DNA from: Sphingomonas aliaeris
Lineage (GTDB): Bacteria; Pseudomonadota; Alphaproteobacteria; Sphingomonadales; Sphingomonadaceae
Length of the DNA stretch: 64,000 bases
Assembly (NCBI RefSeq): GCF_016743815.1
Contig: NZ_CP061035.1
Location: 3,593,001 to 3,657,000, forward strand
Direction: 5' to 3'
Every line of letters begins with the position of its first letter. The stretch's first letter is position 1. Below are positions 1 through 9,119 of this stretch, piece after piece. The position numbers and the translations under genes are program-made. The notes beneath the pieces were generated by a model. That model was given only the letters and a program-made list of their open reading frames with translations. It had not been told where the DNA came from and searched no databases.

Positions 1-420
1 GGGCATGCGCCATCGCGGCGAGGACTTCGCCTTCCTCTTCCAGTTCGAGGTTAAACTGGCCGATTCCGGCATCCAGCGCGGCGGACAATTCGGCGCGCGT
101 CTTGCCGACGCCCGAAAAGACGATGTCTTCGGCGGGGATGCCAGCGGCGAGCGCGCGGCGCATTTCCCCCCCGAAACGACGTCCGCGCCATAGCCTTCCT
201 GCGCCAGGACGCGCAGCACGGCGAGGTTGGGATTGGCCTTGATCGCGAACGCGAGATGGACTCGGCCTGCGGCCTTCAATCCGTCACGAAAGACCTGCGC
301 GTGGCGTCGCAACGTCGCGGTGGAATAGACGTAGACGGGCGTGCCGACCTCTTCCGCGATGCGGGTCAGGTCGACCTGTTCGCAGTGCAAGGCACCGTTC
401 TGGGTGTGAAAATAGTCCAT
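1..420 (-). CDS. lysA: Diaminopimelate decarboxylase, N-terminal part (runs off left edge)
   Basis: PLP-dependent diaminopimelate decarboxylase, the last step of lysine synthesis (meso-diaminopimelate to L-lysine), cytoplasmic. Only about the first 140 residues are in the window; the rest lies beyond base 1. The ATG at 418-420 opens with MDYFHTQNGALHCE. AFAIKANPNLAVL is the family's conserved stretch around the PLP-binding lysine, and GADVVSGGEMRRAL follows, typical of the fold-III alanine-racemase-like barrel. The start codon overlaps the stop of the upstream lipoprotein gene by one base (TGATG), so it is translated as the third gene of argH - lipoprotein - lysA, a common proteobacterial arrangement. 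No frameshift is visible in the part seen. Confidence 0.93.
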   Translation of the reverse strand, partial: MDYFHTQNGALHCEQVDLTRIAEEVGTPVYVYSTATLRRHAQVFRDGLKAAGRVHLAFAIKANPNLAVLRVLAQEGYGADVVSGGKCAARSPLASPPKTSSFRASARRAPNCPPRWMPESASLTSNWKRKAKSSPRWRMP

Positions 421-665
421 CAGCGTGACGGCGGCAGGTCGAATTCGTCGCTGCGACGTTCCTGCGACTGGGTCAGCAGTTCGTCGCTGCGCTGCGGCCG
501 CGCCTGGCTGTCGGGCGTCAGCAATTGGTTCGGCGTCGGCGTCGCGGTGGCGCCGTAGGGCGCGACGGGCAGTTTGTCGCCCTTGGCCGGCGACAGGCCG
601 GTCGACGCGCCGCACCCGCCGAGCGCAAGCGCGGCCAGTGCGAGGATGGGCAAGGCAGCTTTCAT
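420..665 (-). CDS. Small LptM-like lipoprotein between argH and lysA
   Basis: A short predicted lipoprotein of 81 residues. It starts MKAALPILALAAL and has the lipobox LGGC with the acylated cysteine at position 18. The remainder is Pro/Thr/Gln-rich and probably disordered, ending SDEFDLPPSR. Small lipoproteins of this kind occur next to argH, lysA or dapF in many proteobacteria. E. coli LptM (YifL) has the same placement and assists LptD assembly, but equivalence here is an inference from position and size. The ATG at 663-665 is preferred over a GTG six bases upstream because GAAGGA lies at a suitable distance. It starts just past the argH stop and overlaps lysA by one base. Confidence 0.75.
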   Translation of the reverse strand: MKAALPILALAALALGGCGASTGLSPAKGDKLPVAPYGATATPTPNQLLTPDSQARPQRSDELLTQSQERRSDEFDLPPSR

Positions 666-667
666 CG

Positions 668-2050
668 TCACGATCCTTCTCGCGCAGCGGCGATCGCAGC
701 GCGCACCCGCGCCGGCGCGGTGCCGCCGAAACTCACCCGGCTAGCGACCGAGGCATCGACGCTGAGCACGCCATAGACGCGTTCGTCGATTCGCGCATCG
801 ATTGCTTGCAGGTCGGCAAGCGGCACCTTGTCGAGCGCGACGCCCAGATCCTCGGCGCGCTTCACCGCGCTGCCGGTGATGTGATGCGCCTCGCGGAACG
901 GGATGCCGCCCTCGCGCACCAGCCAGTCGGCCAGATCGGTCGCGGTGGAGAAGCCCGCCTCCGCCGCCGCGCGCATCCGGGGGGTGCGGAACGTCGCGCT
1001 TTCGACCATCCCGGTCATCGCCGCGATCGACAGGCCGAGCAGGTCGTGCGCCTCGAACACCGGCGGCTTGTCGTCCTGCATGTCCTTCGAATAGGCGAGG
1101 GGCAGGCCCTTCATCGTCACCATCAGCGACGTCAGGCAACCCATGATCCGCCCGCTATGCCCACGCACCAGTTCGGCCGCGTCGGGATTGCGCTTCTGCG
1201 GCATGATCGAGCTGCCGGTGGACCATTGGTCGCTCAGGGACACGAACCCGAACGGTTGCGACGCCCACAAGATGAATTCCTCCGCCAGCCGGCTGAGGTG
1301 CAACGCGGTCTGCGTCGCGGCGGTGAGATATTCGATCGCGAAGTCACGGTCGCTGACGCCGTCCAGCGAGTTGCGCGTCGGCCCGTCGAAGCCGAGCGCG
1401 CGGGCAGTCGACTCGCGATCGATCGGGAAGCCGGTTCCGGCGAGCGCCGCAGACCCCAAGGGACACAGGTTGGCGCGCGCGCGGGCATCGACGAAGCGGC
1501 TGCGGTCGCGCGCGATCATCTCGTGATACGCCATCAGGTGATGCCCGAGCGTCACCGGCTGCGCGCTTTGCAGATGCGTGAAGCCGGGCATCACGCTGTC
1601 GGCATGCTCTTCCGCACGCGTCAGCAACGCCTGCTGAAACCGGGCGAGCGCGGCATCCGCCTGATCGATCGCATCGCGCACCCACAGGCGGAAATCGGTT
1701 GCGACCTGATCGTTGCGGCTGCGCGCGGTGTGCAGCCGGCCGGCGACCGGACCGATCATGTCGGCCAGCTTCGCCTCGGTCTGCATATGGATGTCTTCGA
1801 GCGTCAGATCCTCCGCGACGCCGTTCGCCTCGTAATCCGTCGCGACGCGCTCCAACCCGGCCGAGATCGCCGCCGCATCCTCCGCCGAGACGATGCCGCT
1901 GTCGCCCAGCATCTTCACATGCGCCAGCGACCCGGCGATGTCCTGCCGCCACAATCGCTTGTCGAACGGGATCGAGGCATTTATCTCGCGCATCACCGCA
2001 GCGGGCCCTTCCGCGAAGCGCCCACCCCACATCGTATTGGATGCGTTCAT
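668..2050 (-). CDS. argH: Argininosuccinate lyase
   Basis: Splits argininosuccinate into arginine and fumarate, the last step of arginine synthesis; cytoplasmic homotetramer of the fumarase/aspartase superfamily. 460 residues, normal length. It opens [15 protein letters not shown], and MWGGRF is the usual ArgH beginning. [13 protein letters not shown] and the superfamily signature [11 protein letters not shown] are present (the catalytic Ser loop). GGAAAG lies six bases upstream of the ATG at 2050. The start codon overlaps that of the divergent TlpA gene: both ATGs lie in the palindrome CATG at 2048-2051, so the promoter must lie inside the neighbour's coding sequence. First gene of the operon with the lipoprotein and lysA. 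Confidence 0.96.
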   Translation of the reverse strand: MNASNTMWGGRFAEGPAAVMREINASIPFDKRLWRQDIAGSLAHVKMLGDSGIVSAEDAAAISAGLERVATDYEANGVAEDLTLEDIHMQTEAKLADMIGPVAGRLHTARSRNDQVATDFRLWVRDAIDQADAALARFQQALLTRAEEHADSVMPGFTHLQSAQPVTLGHHLMAYHEMIARDRSRFVDARARANLCPLGSAALAGTGFPIDRESTARALGFDGPTRNSLDGVSDRDFAIEYLTAATQTALHLSRLAEEFILWASQPFGFVSLSDQWSTGSSIMPQKRNPDAAELVRGHSGRIMGCLTSLMVTMKGLPLAYSKDMQDDKPPVFEAHDLLGLSIAAMTGMVESATFRTPRMRAAAEAGFSTATDLADWLVREGGIPFREAHHITGSAVKRAEDLGVALDKVPLADLQAIDARIDERVYGVLSVDASVASRVSFGGTAPARVRAAIAAAREGS

Positions 2051-2644
2051 GTCTTTCCGATCGACGATCGTACCGCTCCTGCTGCTCGGCTGCCTCGCCG
2101 CGTGCGATAGGCAAGACTCCGGCAACGGGCAAGACTCGCGCGGGCGAGCAGCGGCGACCAACGCCGCCGACGCCGCCGCCCCGCAGGACAATGCCACCGC
2201 GCCCGACGAGGCCGCCGGCCCGATCGACCGCAGCCACAAGGGCGAGGCCCCCCCCCCGCCGTCTCCTTCGCCGCACCGGACGGCAAGCAGACGAATATTG
2301 CCGCGTTCAAGGGCAAGCCCGTGCTGGTTAATCTGTGGGCGACATGGTGCGCCCCCTGCCTGAAGGAGATGCCCACGCTGGACGTCCTGGCCGGGCGGAT
2401 GACGGTCGTCGCGGTGTCGCAGGATTTGGACGGCACGACGAAGGTCGCGCCCTATATGGCGAAAGCCGGCCTGAAGAACATCAAGCCGTATCTCGACACC
2501 GCGGTCGCGCTCAGCACCACCTATCAAACGAGCCTGCCGACCAGCATCCTGTACGATTCCGCTGGCAAGGAAGTGTGGCGCGTGACCGGCGGGATGGACT
2601 GGACGTCGGACAAGGCGACCGCTTTGCTGGCGGAGGCAACGTAA
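2049..2644 (+). CDS. TlpA-family thioredoxin-like lipoprotein, frameshifted at a C10 tract
   Basis: A periplasmic membrane-anchored thiol:disulfide reductase of the TlpA/ResA type. The first frame (from ATG 2049) reads [19 protein letters not shown], a lipoprotein signal with LAAC lipobox. A linker rich in Ala and Asp follows. The thioredoxin domain continues in another frame: [13 protein letters not shown], then [13 protein letters not shown] with the CxxC active site, ending at 2644. The two frames meet in ten consecutive Cs at 2248-2257. One more (or two fewer) C would restore a single ~198-residue protein. This is either a sequencing error or a slippery phase-variable tract. Substrates cannot be told. 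It is divergent from argH with overlapping start codons. Confidence 0.8.
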
Positions 2645-2660
2645 CAGGGGCCCCCCGTTA

Positions 2661-2690
2661 CGTTCGTGCTGAGCCTGTCTAAGCACCTGC
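2661..2690. repeat. Half copy of the dispersed CCGTTCG...GAAGCAC repeat
   Basis: ACGTTCGTGCTGAGCC followed by TGTCTAAGCACCTG matches one arm of the palindromic repeat found at 38112-38193, 53189-53258 and around the IS110 element. The opposing arm is missing here, so this is a solitary half element just after the TlpA gene. Confidence 0.7.
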
Positions 2691-2736
2691 CGCCGCCGTC
2701 CGCGACTCACCAACGCCGGGCGACACTTCTCAAAGT

Positions 2737-2833
2737 CGTCACTCCCGCGCAGGCGGGAATCTATAACCCACACCGTGTGGTCATGTCTCACGCACGACAG
2801 CCACTATGGATTCCCGCCTGCGCGGGAATGACG
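2737..2833. repeat. Inverted repeat with 28-nt arms (REP-like)
   Basis: Left arm 2737-2764 (core ACTCCCGCGCAGGCGGGAAT) and right arm 2806-2833 (core ATTCCCGCCTGCGCGGGAAT) are near-perfect reverse complements separated by about 40 bases. Each arm also contains a smaller internal palindrome (CCCGCGCAGGCGGG). This form is a common dispersed intergenic repeat in GC-rich proteobacteria. It lies between the convergent 3' ends of the TlpA and GGDEF-EAL genes, where it could act as an mRNA end structure. Confidence 0.85.
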
Positions 2834-2874
2834 ATGTATTTGAGACGCCGCTCTGAACGCCGGCCCGGCCGCCC

Positions 2875-5433
2875 CTACCCCGCCAGACTACGCGACGCGT
2901 CGACTAGCATCGTCCGCACGTCCGCCGCCGGCGCGGGGTGGCCGAACAGCCAGCCCTGACCATAATCGCACCCCTGCGCGAGCAGGTAGCGCGCCTGTGC
3001 CTCCGTCTCGACGCCTTCCGCGACGACCTCCATCGACAGGCGGTGGCCGAGGCCGACGACCGCGTCGATGATCGCCGCGTCGCCGCTGTTATTGTCGAGA
3101 TTGCTGACGAAACTGCGGTCGATCTTGATGACGTCGACCGGAAACGCCTTCAAATGCGTGAGCGATGCATAGCCGGTGCCGAAATCGTCCAGCGCGATCT
3201 TCACGCCTTCGCGGCTGAACGTCTCCAGCGCCTGCGCGACCGATTCCGCATCGCGTCCGACGAACACCGTTTCCGTCACTTCCAGTTCCAACCGTGATGT
3301 CGGGATTCCGGTGCGGTGCAGCCGATCCAGCACGCGTGACACGAGCGAGTCGTGGCGGAATTCGGCGGGCGAGATGTTGACCGCGATCCGCCCGAAATCG
3401 AGCCCCGCGTCGAGCCAATCGCGCATATCGCGCGTGATATGGTCGAGCATGCGTTCGTTGAGCGCGACCGCGAGATCCAGATCCTCGAACGCGGCCGAGA
3501 TCGTGCCGGGCAATTGCGGACCGAGCCGGGGATGCTGCCAGCGCAACAGCGCCTCGAACCCGCAGATCGCATTGCTGCCGAGCCGCACTTTCGGCTGGTA
3601 GAACGGAATGATCCGGCCATCGCGCGCGGAATCCCGCGCGACGCTGATCATCGAGGATCGACGCTGCAGGTCGGCACGCATTTCGGGGCGGAACGTCAGC
3701 AATATGCCGCGATTGCGCGCTTTCGCCGCATATAACGCGATGTCCGCCGACTTGAGCAGTTCCGCGGCGACTTCACCATGCACGGGAAACAACGAAGCGC
3801 CCGCCGTCGCCTGGCAATCCAGGATGCGGCCGTCATGCGTGAAGGGTTCGCGCAACGTCTTGAGCGCGACCTGCACGCGGTCCGCCGCGGCATCCGCATC
3901 GATCGTTTCGATCACCGCCGCGAATTCGTCGCCGCCCAGTCGCGCGATCATGCAATCCGGGCCGAGTGCATCGCGCAAACGCGACGCCAACGTCTTGAGC
4001 AGCACGTCGCCGGCATCGTGTCCGATCGTGTCGTTCGTTTCCTTCAGATGATCGACGTCGAACAGGATCAACGCGATCGTCGTCTTGTTCTGCGTCGCGC
4101 GCTGGATCGCCGCTTCCAGCCGGTCGCCGAAGGCAGCGCGGTTGGGCAGTCCGGTCATCATGTCGTGTTCCGCGGCCCAGCGGACGCGATCCTCGACCGA
4201 CCGCTCCTCCGTCACGTCGCGGATCGTGACGAGCACGCGCTCCAGCCGGCCGGACGGGGCATCGATCCGCCAGCCACCGGTCTTCATCCAGCGCTGTTCG
4301 CCGGTATCCGCCCGGTGGATACGCACGGTGATCTCGAACCGGGCATCGCCATCCCCGGCGCGCACCGCATCGACCAAAGCCTGCAACAGGTGGCGATCTT
4401 CCGGCACGACCATCGCCATCGCCGCCTCCAGCGACACCGTGGCATCGCGCGGCAGGCCCAGCATCCGCTTGAATTCGTCCGACCAGTCGCGCCGGTCATG
4501 CCGCGCGTCATAGTCCCAGATGCCGAGCCCCGCAGCCTGAGCAGCGAAGCGGAAGCGTTCCTCGCTGTCCCGCAATGCGCATTCGGCGATCTTGCGATCG
4601 TGGATATCCTCCAGCGTACCGTACCAGCGCACCACCGCTCCGGCCTCGTCGACGCGTGGTGCGGCGCGCGCGCGGAACCAGCGATACTGGCCGAGCGACG
4701 TCTCCAGCCGGTATTCCACATCGACGGGGGATCCGGTTTCGGTGGAAAACCGCCAGGACGCGATCGTCTCCGGCTTGTCATCGGGATGAAGCTTGTCCAG
4801 CCACTGCTCGCCAAAGGCTTCTTCCGGATCGCTGCCCGTCACGTCCGCCCAGCGCGGGCTGACGGCATCGATCCCGCCGCTCGGCAGTGCGGTCCAGGTG
4901 ATCTGCGCGCTCAGTTCCGCGAAATGCCGGTTATGCTCCTCGTTTTCGCGCAGATCCTGTTCCGCGAGCCGCCGCGCGGTGATGTCCTTCGCCACGACGA
5001 GGGTCGACGTGACCTGCCCGTCGGCGTCGCACACGAACGAGACGTGCACATCGCACCAGGTGATCTTGCCCTGAAGATTCACATAGCGCTTCTCGATCTG
5101 GAACGAGGTCGCGCGGCTGAAATTCGCGTCGTGTAGCGCGGCATTCCACGCCAGATCGTCCGGATGACTGAACGCCGCCATCGGCAGGCAACACAGCTCA
5201 TCCTTGCTGCGCCCGACCATCTCGCAGAAATAGTCGTTGACCGACAGGACCCGCAGATCGAGATCGCGGTGCAGGATGCCGATCCCGGCACGGCTGAGCA
5301 TATCGTCCAGCGCGATCCGGTTCGGTTGGCTTAAAAGGGCGTAGGCCTCGCGCGCGATCGAAGTCGCCGCGCGTTCGCACAGGGGTATCGTCCCCGATGC
5401 ACCGAGCAGGCCGGCTTCCGCGCTTCGATCCAA
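2875..5433 (-). CDS. PAS-PAS-PAS-GGDEF-EAL cyclic-di-GMP signalling protein
   Basis: A cytoplasmic sensor-type enzyme for cyclic-di-GMP turnover, 852 residues with no membrane segment. Three PAS folds span about 45-155, 170-285 and 290-420; the second and third end with the usual DIHDRK- and DVTEER-type exits. The GGDEF domain (about 430-590) keeps ARLGGDEF, so diguanylate cyclase activity is possible; an RxxD inhibitory site is not evident. The EAL domain (about 600-850) keeps GFEALLRW, NISPAEF, DDFGTGYASL, KIDRSFV and AEGVET, so phosphodiesterase activity is expected. The start is TTG at 5433, chosen because GGGGGAG lies about eight bases upstream and no in-frame ATG occurs until the PAS region. 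It stands alone; ligand and output are unknown. Confidence 0.93.
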   Translation of the reverse strand: MDRSAEAGLLGASGTIPLCERAATSIAREAYALLSQPNRIALDDMLSRAGIGILHRDLDLRVLSVNDYFCEMVGRSKDELCCLPMAAFSHPDDLAWNAALHDANFSRATSFQIEKRYVNLQGKITWCDVHVSFVCDADGQVTSTLVVAKDITARRLAEQDLRENEEHNRHFAELSAQITWTALPSGGIDAVSPRWADVTGSDPEEAFGEQWLDKLHPDDKPETIASWRFSTETGSPVDVEYRLETSLGQYRWFRARAAPRVDEAGAVVRWYGTLEDIHDRKIAECALRDSEERFRFAAQAAGLGIWDYDARHDRRDWSDEFKRMLGLPRDATVSLEAAMAMVVPEDRHLLQALVDAVRAGDGDARFEITVRIHRADTGEQRWMKTGGWRIDAPSGRLERVLVTIRDVTEERSVEDRVRWAAEHDMMTGLPNRAAFGDRLEAAIQRATQNKTTIALILFDVDHLKETNDTIGHDAGDVLLKTLASRLRDALGPDCMIARLGGDEFAAVIETIDADAAADRVQVALKTLREPFTHDGRILDCQATAGASLFPVHGEVAAELLKSADIALYAAKARNRGILLTFRPEMRADLQRRSSMISVARDSARDGRIIPFYQPKVRLGSNAICGFEALLRWQHPRLGPQLPGTISAAFEDLDLAVALNERMLDHITRDMRDWLDAGLDFGRIAVNISPAEFRHDSLVSRVLDRLHRTGIPTSRLELEVTETVFVGRDAESVAQALETFSREGVKIALDDFGTGYASLTHLKAFPVDVIKIDRSFVSNLDNNSGDAAIIDAVVGLGHRLSMEVVAEGVETEAQARYLLAQGCDYGQGWLFGHPAPAADVRTMLVDASRSLAG

Positions 5434-5715
5434 AATTCCATCTCCCCCCGGACATGCGGATTTTCAGGCCCGGCGCGATGTAACTAGTTGCGACGATTTA
5501 AGGAAACCTAACTAACCCATTTTGGTTTCTTTTAAAACCGGCTCACAAACTTCGTTGCCGGCGCACGACATGGCTCTATAGCATGAACGGCAAATTTTCA
5601 ACTGTGGTTGATGGAGTGTAATGGCCACGTCGATTGTCGAATAGTCCCACAACCCGCGCAGCAACGCGGTTTCGGCACTATCCGACTTACATCGCAGTAC
5701 GATGTTACACGTTTG

Positions 5716-6906
5716 CTATATTCGCGGACGGCCTTCGGTTGCAGGCATTTCCGCGCCCAAAAGCCCTGTCGGAACGCCTTTCTCCCGTCTGCCGAGAAGC
5801 TTTCGGCGGGACCATTCGTTGGCCGGGCGCTCAACATACGAATAGGTAAAAGAAGCGACCGCGATGACGGTGACCAGCATCGTAATCGAAAGCAGATCGC
5901 CCCACAAAGGCGTTGGGCCTGCCAAATCTTCGCCGTTGACGGAGGTAACGAGGCCGGTGATTCCGAGTTTACGTTGCACGACCTCAAGCATATTGAAAAA
6001 TCGGTACACGATGAAAAGGTGAACCAGATAGATCGAATAGGATATCTTGCCCAGATAACGCGGCACAGGAGCCAGAAGAAGTTTGCTTATAATGCCGGAC
6101 TGTGTGGCAAAGACGAAAATCGCAACGCCGAATAGGGGAGGCAATAGCAGCGACAAGGCGCCCATTCCCGCGACGCTGACCATTCCCGTCACCGCGACCA
6201 CCACCGCGATCTCGATAGCCGAAGCGAACGGTCGTGGCGGTTCGAGTTGGAGACGTCGGTGGGCGTGGTACGTTATCACCCCGATAGAAAAGCCGATAAG
6301 GCACCGTGCGAACGCGCCGTCATGGAAGACGTTGAGATAGCGATCGGTCGCGAACACGAGATAGAGCGAGCAACCCAATACCAGCGCGATCGCCGTCGGC
6401 ACGATGAAGCGCCCGAGGTACCGGAAGCTAATCGCGAAGACGAGGTAGGTCCATACCTCCACGGCGATGCTCCACGCGGGCATGTTCCATGAGGCGCCTT
6501 CCGGTCCGACGAACGTTTGGACAAGCGCCATGTTCGCCAACAAAAGCTCTAGGCTGTAGTTTCCGGCGAACGGCTGATGGGATGTATTCCGCGCAACGCC
6601 CATCGTGGCTATCTCGAACAATAAAAAGATGCCCAGGACGAAGATGTGAAGTGGGTAGATACGTCCGAGCCGCAGCCCCATGAAACGGACGATCGAAAAC
6701 CCGGCCTGCAGTTTCTCCCCATAGCTCGCGGCGATCACGAACCCGCTGAGCACGAAAAAGAAATCGACGAACAGGAAGGCATTTTGAACGAACGGCAAGC
6801 CACCGATTGTGCCCAAGGTTCGAAAATGCAGCAGCACGATCATGCATGCGCAGACACCTCGAAGGCTGTCCAGGGCACCGTAACGATGAGCTTTGACGCG
6901 GTCCAT
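5716..6906 (-). CDS. Acyltransferase-3 family membrane protein (OatA/ExoZ-like)
   Basis: An integral inner-membrane O-acyltransferase of the acyltransferase-3 family, which acetylates or succinylates exported sugars and lipids such as exopolysaccharide or lipid A substituents. 396 residues with about ten hydrophobic segments. The N-terminus has the family signature ALDSLRGVCACMIVLLHF (R and H of the active region), then FFFVLSGFVIA and RLGRIYPLH. AWSIAVEVWTY and SYSIYLVH lie further on. It is divergent from a second member at 7369. Base composition of this and the neighbour is lower in GC than the surrounding core genes, which suggests a surface-polymer modification locus gained separately. 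The acceptor cannot be told. Confidence 0.88.
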   Translation of the reverse strand: MDRVKAHRYGALDSLRGVCACMIVLLHFRTLGTIGGLPFVQNAFLFVDFFFVLSGFVIAASYGEKLQAGFSIVRFMGLRLGRIYPLHIFVLGIFLLFEIATMGVARNTSHQPFAGNYSLELLLANMALVQTFVGPEGASWNMPAWSIAVEVWTYLVFAISFRYLGRFIVPTAIALVLGCSLYLVFATDRYLNVFHDGAFARCLIGFSIGVITYHAHRRLQLEPPRPFASAIEIAVVVAVTGMVSVAGMGALSLLLPPLFGVAIFVFATQSGIISKLLLAPVPRYLGKISYSIYLVHLFIVYRFFNMLEVVQRKLGITGLVTSVNGEDLAGPTPLWGDLLSITMLVTVIAVASFTYSYVERPANEWSRRKLLGRREKGVPTGLLGAEMPATEGRPRI

Positions 6907-7368
6907 AAATCTCAGTTCCGATACAGCCGTCCATTCGGCCCCGGGTGCGTTGCCTGCACCTACTATGCAAGCGTTACGAAACCGTCGGCGGGGCAGCCCC
7001 GCCCACGCTTAGTCACGACCACCCACACATCGCGCCGCGCACAGGTTCCTTGCCAGGTCTTTTAGACCTTCTTCTCCGTACGCAAGCCTCCGCCCCGCCT
7101 TTGTTCGCAAACCAGTCCGAAAAACGTCGGCCGGCAGCGAACGCGCTCCTGATGAAGACCATCGCCAAGCGTATCCTGTGAGCCTTCAGCGTGCAATCCA
7201 GCGACTTCTATGCCCGCCAAAAACGCCCAAAGGCAAACCGGTGCGCTATCGAAAACTACGAAAAGCGCTGCCGTCATACGGTGCCGCACTAATGTATTGC
7301 CATTTAACTCATATAGGAGATAGCAGCCGTGTGGGCGCGATGGGGGCGCGCAACGAAGCGGGGCGGCA
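6907..7368. other. Intergenic region between two divergent acyltransferases
   Basis: A 462-base stretch of lower GC than the flanks. No convincing coding frame, tRNA or terminator was seen. It must hold the promoters of both divergent acyltransferase genes. An AT-rich patch around 7295-7325 (TTTAACTCATATAGGAG) is the best candidate for the rightward promoter. No specific operator was recognised. Confidence 0.5.
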
Positions 7369-8640
7369 ATGCAAACGATCGGCGACAAACTCGATGCGCG
7401 ACGCGGGATGGGTCCCGGGTTCGACTTTCTGCGCGTGGCTTTGGCAGTCGGGATCGTAGTTTGGCATTCTTTCGGCGTGGCGAGGAACCCGGTATGGGGC
7501 GACGGGACGCCTTTCGCCTGGATCTTCGGGTACGGAATGCTGGTGATGTTCTTCTCACTCAGCGGGTTTCTCATCTCCGGCAGCGCTCAGCGGCTTAAGC
7601 TGCACGATTTCCTGATCAACCGTGGGCTGCGCATTTTCCCGGCCCTGGGGGTTGAGATTGCCCTTTCGGCCCTCGTCCTCGGTCCGCTCTTCACCACGCT
7701 GACCCTTGGCGAATATTTCCGTGATCCCGGGACGGCGAGCTATTTCACGAACATCGTCGGCAAGATGAATTTCCATCTGCCCGGCGTTTTTCTATCGAAT
7801 CCGGTAAGTGTCGTGAATTGGTCGCTCTGGACCGTGCCTCACGAATTCGTCTGCTATGCCATCATGTCGGCCTTGATGATCACCGGATTTCTGCGTCGTC
7901 CTTCAGTGGTGCTGATGGCGATCGTGTTCATCATCGCGGCCGGGTTCATAGGCGAAGCCGGGGCGTTCAAATCGCTGGGCTTTGTAGGGCGAGTTCTCGA
8001 TTTCCTGTTCGTCGGTCGCGGTTCGCGACTTTACGTGGGGTTTCTGCTCGGCATCACGATGTACCTGTATCGTCATCGTATTCCCTATAGTGCCATTCTC
8101 TTTGCCGCCGCGGTCGGGATATGCGTCGTCGTTGCAGCCATTGGGCCGGCAAAATGGATGAGCTACCCGGCACTGGCATGCATTCTTGCGCTTCCGCTTG
8201 CCTATATCACCGCCTTTCTGGGGGCGACGGATCTCCCCACGTTGCCGGTATTCCACCATGGGGACTATTCTTACGGCGTGTACCTTTACGGTATGCCAGT
8301 GCAGCAAACCATGGTCGCGCTCTTTCCCTCGGTTCGAGACCCATTGTTGCAATTGGGCCTGGCACTGCCAGTCATCATCCTGTTCTCGATGTTCTCCTGG
8401 CATGTCATCGAGAAACCGGTTCTGGCACTCCGCAAACGATCTCTCCTTCGTCGCGAGGGTCAGGGGTGTCGAAGGGGTGGAAGCGTCGAAAGTCGGCGCA
8501 CCCGCAGCTGGACCGGACGGCGTCGTCCCTGCTTCCGGGCCGAGAGAGTAGGCGAACGTCCAGGGTCAATCCGTGACCCCGGGCGGTACGCCAAGCCGAC
8601 GGTTACCGGGAAGATGCGCCGTACGTGCAATTCCCGCTGA
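7369..8640 (+). CDS. Acyltransferase-3 family membrane protein, doubtful C-terminus
   Basis: A second membrane O-acyltransferase of the acyltransferase-3 family, divergent from the one at 5716-6906. The 423-residue frame begins MQTIGDKLDARRGM. It has FDFLRVALAVGIVVWHS (R/H signature), FFSLSGFLISG, NRGLRIFPAL, NWSLWTVPHEF and DYSYGVYLYGMPVQQ, with about ten membrane segments. The family usually ends soon after the last helix (here SWHVIEKPVLALRKR). The following ~60 residues are Arg/Gly-rich and unlike it. Another frame running to 8551 gives a more ordinary tail ending VVPASGPRE, so a one-base frameshift near 8440-8460 is possible. It probably decorates a cell-surface polymer; the substrate is unknown. 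Confidence 0.85.
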   Translation: MQTIGDKLDARRGMGPGFDFLRVALAVGIVVWHSFGVARNPVWGDGTPFAWIFGYGMLVMFFSLSGFLISGSAQRLKLHDFLINRGLRIFPALGVEIALSALVLGPLFTTLTLGEYFRDPGTASYFTNIVGKMNFHLPGVFLSNPVSVVNWSLWTVPHEFVCYAIMSALMITGFLRRPSVVLMAIVFIIAAGFIGEAGAFKSLGFVGRVLDFLFVGRGSRLYVGFLLGITMYLYRHRIPYSAILFAAAVGICVVVAAIGPAKWMSYPALACILALPLAYITAFLGATDLPTLPVFHHGDYSYGVYLYGMPVQQTMVALFPSVRDPLLQLGLALPVIILFSMFSWHVIEKPVLALRKRSLLRREGQGCRRGGSVESRRTRSWTGRRRPCFRAERVGERPGSIRDPGRYAKPTVTGKMRRTCNSR

Positions 8641-8807
8641 TTCGCGTCGTCGGCGCGCCAGCTTTCATCGAGCGACGGAAGGTAACGGCAACAGGCACCG
8701 CCTGTCTCCGATCCCTGTCGTTCGGGTAATTATGCTGTTCTGGACATCACAGCCGTCTCGCCGGAACCCGTTTGAACCGGTGCGATCTGCCGAAGTGTTC
8801 GTAGCGC

Positions 8808-8881
8808 TGGATGCCCCGTGAGGATTCGAACCTCAATAGGCGGTATCAGAAACCGCAGTCTTACCATTAGACGACGGGGCA
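8808..8881 (-). tRNA. tRNA-Gln (CTG anticodon)
   Basis: A complete cloverleaf reads on the minus strand. The acceptor stem is TGCCCCG/CGGGGCA, the D stem GTCT/AGAC, and the anticodon stem GCGGT/ACCGC around loop TTCTGAT. The T arm carries GGTTCGAATCC. The anticodon CTG decodes CAG (Gln). The 3' CCA is encoded (8808-8810). 74 nt in all. No integrase or attachment-site duplication is seen beside it. Confidence 0.93.
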
Positions 8882-9119
8882 TCAGCGGGGGGCTGCGAAT
8901 AGGCGCGGTGCCGGGGCGTGTCAACCGCATGTGCGACGCGAGCGGATGGCGGCGTGAAGGAGGAGGACGGTCGATCAGGCACGACGCGGGGGCCAGCCGG
9001 TACGCCGGGCCGGATGCTTGCCGGTCGCCTGTCGTTACGCTACCTAAGCCTTCAAGCACCGGACGGGATCGCCACCTGCGGCCCCGCGACGGCAGAACAG
9101 AATTGCGAGTATAGACGGC

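Noticed and set aside
420..2110. Open frame of 561 codons on the plus strand opposite argH
   Set aside because: It is the reverse of a well-conserved argH, is Arg/Ala/His-rich and has no recognisable motif.
7062..7574. Possible minus-strand gene in the acyltransferase spacer
   Set aside because: Its composition is low in hydrophobic order and it overlaps the start of the acyltransferase at 7369. No motif or ribosome site was seen.
8808..8881. tRNA-Gln as an integration site of a genomic island
   Set aside because: No integrase and no repeated tRNA 3' end were seen within the window; the nearby acyltransferases lie on both sides of their own spacer without island hallmarks.
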